Assembly: GCA_002689345.1 (NCBI GenBank)
Contig: NZFU01000010.1
Coordinates: forward strand, 1-33,454
Direction of reading: 5' to 3'
Length of the DNA: 33,454 bases
From: Methanobacteriota archaeon
GTDB lineage: Archaea > Thermoplasmatota > Poseidoniia > Poseidoniales > Poseidoniaceae
Of this stretch, positions 26,560 through 33,454 are shown piece after piece. The position numbers and the translations under genes were made by a program. Position 1 is the stretch's first letter; each line of letters starts with the position of its first letter. Below the pieces are notes generated by a model that worked only from the letters and a program-made list of their open reading frames with translations, had not been told where the DNA came from and did no database searches.

Positions 26560-27177
26560 ATGGGCGAAAACGATGTTTGGGGAGATAGGTACCCTGATTT
26601 GGATGATTCTCATAAAGAACTTCTAAGCGGAGGGGGCCTTTCTAGGCGTTTTTCTCGCCTTCCACTTTGGATTTCTCACCCCTCAAATATTGGGGCATTT
26701 TACGGCCTGTTAATCTCATTAGCCCTAATTCTGCCTTACATCACAACAGAAGAGTTTTGGTTCCCATTATGGATCTATCATGCTAGTCTATTGATTGCAG
26801 CAACTACATTTCTTGGCATGGTAAGTCGAATAATGAATATCATCTTCAAAAGAATGCCAGTATCTGTAAATCGAAAAATGTTGTATCCAATGCCTTTCAT
26901 TGGTTTTACATTAGTAACCTTGATTTCTACAGAATTGATGGCTGATAATAGCATTACATCTTTCCTTTCATGGTGTATTCTCATGATCCCTGGTCCGCTT
27001 TACATTCATCTCTCATGGGCACCTAGATGGCGTCTTTTGTGTATGCTTGAAGATGGACTTAATCCGTTTGAGGGAATTGAAGTTGTTGAAAAGGATTACA
27101 GCCAAGATATTTCTGAAGTTGCAGGTGAAGATGAAGAACTGATGGAAGTAGTCGAAGAATTAGATTCTGAAGAATGA
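26560..27177 (+). CDS. Hypothetical multi-TM protein with acidic C-terminal tail
   Basis: 205 aa; four hydrophobic segments; tail EVVEKDYSQDISEVAGEDEELMEVVEELDSEE. Confidence 0.65.
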   Translation: MGENDVWGDRYPDLDDSHKELLSGGGLSRRFSRLPLWISHPSNIGAFYGLLISLALILPYITTEEFWFPLWIYHASLLIAATTFLGMVSRIMNIIFKRMPVSVNRKMLYPMPFIGFTLVTLISTELMADNSITSFLSWCILMIPGPLYIHLSWAPRWRLLCMLEDGLNPFEGIEVVEKDYSQDISEVAGEDEELMEVVEELDSEE

Positions 27178-27178
27178 G

Positions 27179-29371
27179 TTACTCCTCATCTATTTCAACA
27201 TGAATTCCATCCATTGATTGAGCATAGATGTCACATTCAACATATAGATTCTCATCACTCTCAAACGGATGTCCTGCCCCCAATACTTCTGCGGTAACAG
27301 TTACTTCCCAAGTACCGGTTAATGTTTGATTCCATTTGAATTGGGAAAGTATTTCATCACCATTTTGAGCCCAATGTTCACCATAGGGATATGTCCATTC
27401 TGCGAATATGGTGATGTAATCTTCATTGTCAAAACATTGCAAATCACCAGATGTTTCAAATTGGCTTGTATCCACTCCTTCAGGAGCAGAAATTGTCCAA
27501 TCGATGTTATCTCTCCTATCGCCTACCTCAGTTTCACCTTCATCACAATAGATTACTATCTGAACAAATGTTGCATTTCCAGGTACTACCTCGCTAGTAT
27601 CGATGGATAGTGACATGCTCTCACCATCTTTCAGCGTTGCAGAATCTTCTACTTCTGCAGTATTTTCGTCCCAATCAAATCTCCATTTGTAGAGTCCCTC
27701 GGGTGCAGAAGATTCTGATGATAAAACCAATTCCCCAACTCCGCCGCCCAGAGATGTAATCAAAACCACAGCGATCATCATAGCAATCGCAGGACGTCCC
27801 TTCCATGGCTCAATCTGTTCTGAATTGAAAGTGGGAATTTTTGCCTCATTGACGTGCCGAATAATTAGAGGCGACCAAATCAATAAAAGTGCAAATAAGC
27901 CAATCATAGCTGCTAGTGAAGAAAGTGTAGCACCAATCGAGTTACCCCATGACACTTGAATTGTATAAATTGAGATATCGTCTCCAATCCACCATGAACC
28001 ATTGACAAATGTAGTATAGTCTTGGCCGAAATTGGTATCTTTTGCCTCAGTAAATATTGGTTTTAGGGAGTATGAAGCGGATAGGTCGTCGATGTCATCT
28101 TCGGCTTTTCTGAATATACCGTCTTCGAATGCCGAGTTGGTAAGGGATATTGAAATCACTATCGCTGCTAAAAAGAGAGTATTCCATCCCGTTTCTTCAC
28201 CCTTGATAGCATTAGATACCCGTGAAGACACCTTCTTGGTAACCACAATTAGACACAGTAACAATATGCATATCAGCGGCCATCTTAACTCCAACATTGG
28301 TTCTGCAATATTTTCTAATTCAGGATGTTCAGAATAGGAGTTGTAACTAGTACTAGTCTCTCCTTCAGATATTTCATCTAATCCAGATTGATTATCGAAG
28401 GCTACAACGAAGGGGGACATCGTCCATGCAAAATCATGAGTTGTTTGACTTTCATTATCACCTAAATGAGTTCCTTCCCAGGTCTGTTCGATAGAATACC
28501 ACGGAGTAAATGCTGAACATATTGCCAATAATACAGTCGTAGCGATTAGTATTGATGGTAATTTGTCAAGATGTTTGGTGAAAAATTCAGGTGGATCATC
28601 TGAGAGTAACCACCTAGGTGCCTGCTCTACATCCAATTGTTCAAATTTGGTTACAAAACAAGCTATTGCTCCAAGTAAAGTGAACATTGAAAAGAATATC
28701 AACGCCAGAAAACCCACATGTGGACCCCATGTAATTTCGGAATATTGGGATACCCCATCGTCGTTTTCGCTTTCTGCATAAACGCCACCCCAAAAGCCAT
28801 CATCATATTCGAATCCATCGGCACCATCATCGTCAATATCTCCAAACGCTTTTTCCGAAAAATCTGAACCATATCCGATTATGCTGAAAACAAGTAACAA
28901 ACTTGAGAAGGCCATGAAAGCGAGAAGTGCACCTGTAATCATATCATGATTGAAGAATTTATTGACTTGAATTTTATCCTTGATTCCAACGATAATCAAT
29001 AGAAACAAAATAGTTGAGACGAGTAACCAAGTTGACAAATCAGAATCGATGTCCACCATCATTTGCCCAAGATAGTCCTCATCATCTGGTGTACTATCTG
29101 CTTCTACAATACGTTGTGTTTCCCCTCCGAACCAATCAGATGACAGATTGGATTGATACCTATCTTCAGAACTCGAATATACTGACATGTAGTCATCATA
29201 AAATTCGTTGGTAGTGGTACTCTCATTATCGCTCATTTCGAAATCAGTTTCTGAAAATTTAAATTCATAGAATGGAGCATACTCCATTGCAATGACTAGA
29301 AGAAGAGCTAGTATTGGGGTCCAAAGAATAAACCTTTCACGTTGTGATAGAATCTTCTCTTTGGCTTCCAT
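27179..29371 (-). CDS. Large membrane protein with apparent internally duplicated TM/ectodomain module and C-terminal extracytoplasmic domain
   Basis: 730 aa; alternating TM helices and acidic Ser/Thr/Tyr-rich loops; C-terminal beta-rich-looking domain after a final TM. Confidence 0.7.
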   Translation of the reverse strand: MEAKEKILSQRERFILWTPILALLLVIAMEYAPFYEFKFSETDFEMSDNESTTTNEFYDDYMSVYSSSEDRYQSNLSSDWFGGETQRIVEADSTPDDEDYLGQMMVDIDSDLSTWLLVSTILFLLIIVGIKDKIQVNKFFNHDMITGALLAFMAFSSLLLVFSIIGYGSDFSEKAFGDIDDDGADGFEYDDGFWGGVYAESENDDGVSQYSEITWGPHVGFLALIFFSMFTLLGAIACFVTKFEQLDVEQAPRWLLSDDPPEFFTKHLDKLPSILIATTVLLAICSAFTPWYSIEQTWEGTHLGDNESQTTHDFAWTMSPFVVAFDNQSGLDEISEGETSTSYNSYSEHPELENIAEPMLELRWPLICILLLCLIVVTKKVSSRVSNAIKGEETGWNTLFLAAIVISISLTNSAFEDGIFRKAEDDIDDLSASYSLKPIFTEAKDTNFGQDYTTFVNGSWWIGDDISIYTIQVSWGNSIGATLSSLAAMIGLFALLLIWSPLIIRHVNEAKIPTFNSEQIEPWKGRPAIAMMIAVVLITSLGGGVGELVLSSESSAPEGLYKWRFDWDENTAEVEDSATLKDGESMSLSIDTSEVVPGNATFVQIVIYCDEGETEVGDRRDNIDWTISAPEGVDTSQFETSGDLQCFDNEDYITIFAEWTYPYGEHWAQNGDEILSQFKWNQTLTGTWEVTVTAEVLGAGHPFESDENLYVECDIYAQSMDGIHVEIDEE

Positions 29372-29411
29372 ATCTTATACACATGGCATTTCACGCTTAA
29401 AACTTGAGCCG

Positions 29412-30632
29412 TCATATAAGCCCAATTTCTTTGCCTGCACTCTCGAAGATTCGTAGTACTTCATCTAGGTCTTCTTTAGAAAGTCCAGCTGACATTTGTG
29501 TTCTGACACGTGCCTTGTCACGAGCAACCATTGGGAAAACGATTGCACCGGCCATCACACCTTGCTTGAGCATTGATTCTGACAACCCCTTTGCAACCGA
29601 TGATTCCCCACACATTACTGGTATGATAGGAGTTGTTGAGACTCCTGTATCGAAACCTAATGACTGCATTTCTTTACGGAAATATTCTGTATTTTCCCAT
29701 AGTTTTGCATGATGCTCAGGCTCATTCATCAGCACTTCAACAGCCGCTTTCTGAGCAGCAGCAACACCGGGTGGTTGAGATCCAGATAATAGCCAAGACC
29801 TTGAATGATTTAGTGCATGGTTACGAACTATTTCTTTACCAGCAACAATCCCGCCTTGTACGCCTAATGCTTTAGAAAAAGAACCTACTTCAAAATCAAC
29901 TCTTCCCTGAAGTTTGAAGTGGTCAACTATACCCCTTCCACCATCACCGAGAACACCTTCACCATGACAATCATCAACGAAAACCATTGCATTGTATTCT
30001 TCAGCAATAGCGGTTAACTCATCCAATGGGCAGATGTCTCCATCCATTGAGAATACTCCGTCCACGATGACTAGTTTACGTTCAGCACCTTCATTTTCTT
30101 TGAGGACCTGTTCAAATGCGCCCATGTCATTGTGTGGGAAAACCGCTCGTTGAGCCTTAGTTAGGCGCACACCGTCGATAATGGAGCCATGATTGAGTTC
30201 ATCTGATATGATGACATCCTGCTTACCTTGAACTAGAGAAGGGATTAGTCCCACATTTGCAGTATAACCTGCAGAATAGATTAGTGATGATTCGACCCCT
30301 TTGAATTTGGCAACCATGTTTTCAGCTTCTAAGTGAATATCCATTGTACCGGCAATAGCTCTAACAGAGCCACTTCCGGCTCCATATTTCCGAGTAGCCT
30401 CAATAGAGGCTTCCACAACTTTAGGGTGAGTAGTAAGGTTGAGATAATTATTAGCAGATAGCATGATAGTAGGCTTTCCATCCATCATACAGCGCGGTTG
30501 ATTTGCAGTTTCCAAAGTGGGTGGTTGCCAGAGTAACGATTGTTCTTCTAGGTGAGCATATCGCTCTTGCATCCATGAAAGGTCTCCTGCCATGTAGGAC
30601 CGAGGAGGATGTTCTACATGTTGTTTCCTCAA
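29412..30632 (-). CDS. kbl: Alpha-oxoamine synthase family; most likely glycine C-acetyltransferase (2-amino-3-ketobutyrate CoA ligase)
   Basis: 406 aa; ANNYLNLTTHPKVVEASIEATRKYGAGSGSVRAIAGTMDIHLEAE, DELNHGSIIDGVRL, VFVDDCHGEGVLGDGGRGIVDHF, VGSFSKALGVQGG, RSWLLSGSQPPGVAAA. Confidence 0.87.
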   Translation of the reverse strand: MRKQHVEHPPRSYMAGDLSWMQERYAHLEEQSLLWQPPTLETANQPRCMMDGKPTIMLSANNYLNLTTHPKVVEASIEATRKYGAGSGSVRAIAGTMDIHLEAENMVAKFKGVESSLIYSAGYTANVGLIPSLVQGKQDVIISDELNHGSIIDGVRLTKAQRAVFPHNDMGAFEQVLKENEGAERKLVIVDGVFSMDGDICPLDELTAIAEEYNAMVFVDDCHGEGVLGDGGRGIVDHFKLQGRVDFEVGSFSKALGVQGGIVAGKEIVRNHALNHSRSWLLSGSQPPGVAAAQKAAVEVLMNEPEHHAKLWENTEYFRKEMQSLGFDTGVSTTPIIPVMCGESSVAKGLSESMLKQGVMAGAIVFPMVARDKARVRTQMSAGLSKEDLDEVLRIFESAGKEIGLI

Positions 30633-30645
30633 TTACAGAACAGTC

Positions 30646-31101
30646 ATGAGTGAGAGACCTTTCGGCGCACCAATGCGCATCGAAGGTATCGTGTCATCTG
30701 GCCTCGGCAGAGCCCACATCTTCATGTCGCAACATCATTACCAAGAACAATTCAAAGTTATTATTGGAAGAAGTGCTTGGCCTGGAACTTTGAATGTAAA
30801 TGTCGAAGGAGAATCACTAATTCAATATCAAAAGCTGAGAGTTTCAGCAGGACTGGATGAAGGAGAAGCTAGTTCAATAGAGTCTCACAGAATAAAAGGA
30901 TTCGATAGAGACGGGGTCTCCTTTGGAGGAGCAACAGCGTTCTTAGGTTCAATAAGTTGCAAAGAAGGAGAACATGATTGTGCGATTTTGATTCCAGACC
31001 TGACTCGTCACGAAGAAGTCGTCGAAGTTATCGCAGGGATTTTCTTACGAGAGTCATGCAATCTTGAAGATGGTGACAGCGTCAGTATCGTCCTTCAATG
31101 A
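30646..31101 (+). CDS. ribK: Archaeal CTP-dependent riboflavin kinase (DUF120 family)
   Basis: 151 aa; IEGIVSSGLGRAHIFMSQHHYQEQFKVIIGRSAWPGTLNVNVE, KGFDRDGVSFGGATAFLGSI, CAILIPDLTRHEEVVEVIAGIFLRESCNLEDGDSVSIVL. Confidence 0.9.
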   Translation: MSERPFGAPMRIEGIVSSGLGRAHIFMSQHHYQEQFKVIIGRSAWPGTLNVNVEGESLIQYQKLRVSAGLDEGEASSIESHRIKGFDRDGVSFGGATAFLGSISCKEGEHDCAILIPDLTRHEEVVEVIAGIFLRESCNLEDGDSVSIVLQ

Positions 31102-31951
31102 TATCGAATTGACGGATCAGAATTTCTTTTTGTTGTTGGCGGCACAATTCTTGCCATCTAGAACTAGTATGGTCTGGTTTAGGAATAATTGGTTCTTCAA
31201 AATCAATATCGGGGATTCCCTCCCAAGATACAGACCAAAGAATCAGCCAATCCGGTTCTGCCAGTCCTAAATCTATCTCTGTTTCGGGATTGTCTCTTGC
31301 TTCCAGAACTCTTTCTACACTTCTGTATTTGGTAATTACAGATAGCATTGCATTTGCGATTCTTCTAACCTGGTTCCAAACAAAAGCCTCACCTACGATT
31401 TGGAACCCAATGACCCTTCCCGAATTTATCCATGGTGTGCAAGATTCTACAACCCGCTTAGTTGATCGCCCCGGCTCTCTTCTGCAGAAATTAGCCCAAT
31501 CGTGCTCACCGTTGAATATGGAACACAGTTTTTCGAAATCTTTCACTTCTGGCTCGACCCATCCCTCCATACATTCCATCCTGTACCTGTAGGTGCGATA
31601 CAATGCTCGGCGAGGGCTCCAATCATCTGCAACTTGTCTAGCATCAATTAGTGAGATGCTATTTGGAATCTGATGGCCTACCGCTTTGATGAATCCTGCT
31701 TCACCCATTGCATCCCATCGATGTTGGTCGAGGTCGATAAATCCGCCATTCAATCTAACATGAACTCCTGAGTCTGTCCGGCTAGCAAAAGCCACTGGCA
31801 TTCGCTCATTGGTCCATTTCAATTTCTTCTTGAAAATGTGCATGAACGTACCTTGTACTGTAGGTACATCTGGTTGCACTTGGCTGCCATGAAAGCAATC
31901 ACCATAGTGGCCGAATCGGAAGGCGATGCGCGCCTTCCCCATCCAGTTCAC
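31082..31951 (-). CDS. truA: tRNA pseudouridine synthase A
   Basis: 289 aa; FRFGHYGDCFHGSQVQPDVPTVQG, VAFASRTDSGVHVRLNGGFIDL, RRALYRTYRYRM, GEHDWANFCRREPGRSTKRVV, GEAFVWNQVRRIANAML. Confidence 0.95.
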   Translation of the reverse strand: MNWMGKARIAFRFGHYGDCFHGSQVQPDVPTVQGTFMHIFKKKLKWTNERMPVAFASRTDSGVHVRLNGGFIDLDQHRWDAMGEAGFIKAVGHQIPNSISLIDARQVADDWSPRRALYRTYRYRMECMEGWVEPEVKDFEKLCSIFNGEHDWANFCRREPGRSTKRVVESCTPWINSGRVIGFQIVGEAFVWNQVRRIANAMLSVITKYRSVERVLEARDNPETEIDLGLAEPDWLILWSVSWEGIPDIDFEEPIIPKPDHTSSRWQELCRQQQKEILIRQFDIIEGRY

Positions 31952-31952
31952 C

Positions 31953-32465
31953 TCACTCTGAGGAAAGGGTTTCTACAGCGTCATCGGAACTGAATCCTAG
32001 GCCGCCTACTGCCCATATTAGGGCCTGCTTCAACCAAGGTTTGATCATTGGATTTTCTCTACCCTGGCCAACTCTCTCAATAGCGTCGACAATTAGTCGG
32101 CTAGCATCGAAAAGAGTGTCATCAACTGGAATCTCATTCAGGTCAGCCATCTTTTCTAGACGCTGGTATTCTTTGATTGCCATTGGAATGCGTCCACAAT
32201 CAAGGCAGAAGTTAGCAAATGATGCGACATATTCTAGATTCTCTTCATCCAGTTGCATTGCTTTCTTGTAGACCTGCATGATTTTACCAGCAGGAACATC
32301 TTCAGCCATATCCATAGACAAGCGCATAAATGCTGATTCAGCCCATCCATAATGCGCTACTGCGTTTTCAGGTTCTGCTTCTCGAGCCTTTTCGAAAAGT
32401 GCCATTGCTTCATCAAATTGTCCACTAGATAGTGCCATACCAGCCTGCTGGATGAGTTCGCTCAT
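31953..32465 (-). CDS. TPR-repeat protein
   Basis: 170 aa; MALSSGQFDEAMALFEKAREAEPENAVAHYGWAESAF and KAMQLDEENLEYVASFANFCLDCGRIPMAIKEYQRLEK. Confidence 0.8.
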   Translation of the reverse strand: MSELIQQAGMALSSGQFDEAMALFEKAREAEPENAVAHYGWAESAFMRLSMDMAEDVPAGKIMQVYKKAMQLDEENLEYVASFANFCLDCGRIPMAIKEYQRLEKMADLNEIPVDDTLFDASRLIVDAIERVGQGRENPMIKPWLKQALIWAVGGLGFSSDDAVETLSSE

Positions 32466-32509
32466 ACCCCTGCCTCTCTAAACAGGTTTTTGAAACCTAT
32501 GTGTCAATC

Positions 32510-33454
32510 TTACGATTCTGCAATCTGCTCTTTCAATTCATTTAGAATTCCAGATTGGCTGTGGCGCTGATGCATTTCATTGAGTAATTGTTCAGTCACT
32601 TTCCAGTTTGTAATGCAGAAGAATGAGAAACGTGGGTCTGGGAGATCTATCTTTCGAGACCTTTGATAGGTCAGGAAAGCAAACATTCTCCTGAAGAAAC
32701 TCTTGGTTACTTGTGATTCAATACTTCCTGAATCTGAACCAGCACCCGATGCTCCTGCGGAAATCGACATTGAATCTTCTCCAATACCCAATTGGCTACC
32801 AGTGTCACAAATGATGGTATTATATCCGAAAATTGCACCCATGAAAGTTCTTTGAGTTCTGATTTCATTTATGTTATCGAAAAGAATCCTTCTTCCATCT
32901 CCTGGAATAATCAAATGCTGAGTGAAAATGACTCTATGGTTAGTGATTGCATAATGGAAACTTCTCTGATAAAACACAGTTAGAACTGTGAATAGAGATG
33001 CCCAAAATATTCCAAAGAAGAAGAAATTATAGCTGTCTAATGGAATAAATCCTGAGTCTTTATCCATCATCCACGCTATGAAATCATCTATGCGAAGTAC
33101 AGGCGGTGTTAGTGCTACAACTAGGAGGAACATCGTAGTCCATTTCCCACTGGTCGTTCCGTTCATCATTCGGTTAAACCAAGTAATTGCAAGCATGACT
33201 AGTACAAATCCGATTTCACCCTTTTCAGACAATTCAATTAGCCAAACCATTATTTTGACAAGTATATTATCGTCATCATTTGTAGTCCATTCTATTGAGA
33301 ACAGTAAATGTGCTCCCAAGATTAGTAATGCAATGGCATACATCGGAATAAATGCAAAGATGGATGGCTTTACATCCTTCAAAATTTCTTCCTCAGATGT
33401 AAGTCGAAACTTCTGCTTAAGTGATGATTTTACGTCTTTCAATGCCTCTGGCTC
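32510..33454 (-). CDS. Membrane protein with bacterial PH-like (bPH2-type) domain; N-terminus beyond window
   Basis: The track start at 33442 is a TTG; the frame stays open upstream (EPEA-LKDVKSS...). Three or more TMs, then FHYAITNHRVIFTQHLIIPGDGRRILFDNINEIRTQRTFMGAIFGYNTIIC, typical of bPH2-like proteins. Confidence 0.7.
   Translation of the reverse strand, partial: EPEALKDVKSSLKQKFRLTSEEEILKDVKPSIFAFIPMYAIALLILGAHLLFSIEWTTNDDDNILVKIMVWLIELSEKGEIGFVLVMLAITWFNRMMNGTTSGKWTTMFLLVVALTPPVLRIDDFIAWMMDKDSGFIPLDSYNFFFFGIFWASLFTVLTVFYQRSFHYAITNHRVIFTQHLIIPGDGRRILFDNINEIRTQRTFMGAIFGYNTIICDTGSQLGIGEDSMSISAGASGAGSDSGSIESQVTKSFFRRMFAFLTYQRSRKIDLPDPRFSFFCITNWKVTEQLLNEMHQRHSQSGILNELKEQIAES

Noticed and set aside
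29412-30632. Serine palmitoyltransferase (sphingolipid-like pathway together with the AUR1-like protein)
   Set aside because: Alpha-oxoamine synthase subfamilies cannot be separated by eye; glycine C-acetyltransferase is the more common archaeal assignment, so the sphingolipid idea is not asserted.
1-33454. CRISPR array, transposon, prophage, restriction-modification or toxin-antitoxin defence island
   Set aside because: No regularly spaced direct repeats, transposase/integrase motifs, Cas, methyltransferase or nuclease signatures were seen in either strand.

Overview
This is a gene-dense, single-copy chromosomal segment of archaeal type. The strongest archaeal marker is a CTP-dependent riboflavin kinase. 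Overall content suggests Marine Group II / Candidatus Poseidoniales (inference; no marker phylogeny was possible). I support about 25 protein genes and one tRNA-Thr(TGU). Recognisable housekeeping genes are pyk, pheS, folD, tatC, gltA, kbl, ribK, truA and a class I aminotransferase. I see no CRISPR array, rRNA, transposase, integrase or phage module. The notable content is in proteins with eukaryote-like or rearranged architecture: (1) a 971-aa CD36/LIMP-2-like two-TM protein with an EF-hand/dockerin-like Asp-rich insert, next to an SPFH/band-7 gene; (2) a GPI-ethanolamine-phosphate-transferase-like alkaline-phosphatase-fold enzyme with many TM helices; (3) a GDPD-family enzyme whose catalytic 'HRG' motif is at the C-terminus and whose N-terminus starts at 'PENTHAS', suggesting circular permutation; (4) a DnaA/Hda-like AAA+ ATPase with no evident DNA-binding domain IV, coupled to a DUF835-like protein; (5) a 730-aa membrane protein with an apparent internal duplication; (6) a phased triplet of TGATAT(C/T) in the SPFH promoter region. 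All family assignments come from motif recognition by eye and need HMM or structure confirmation.
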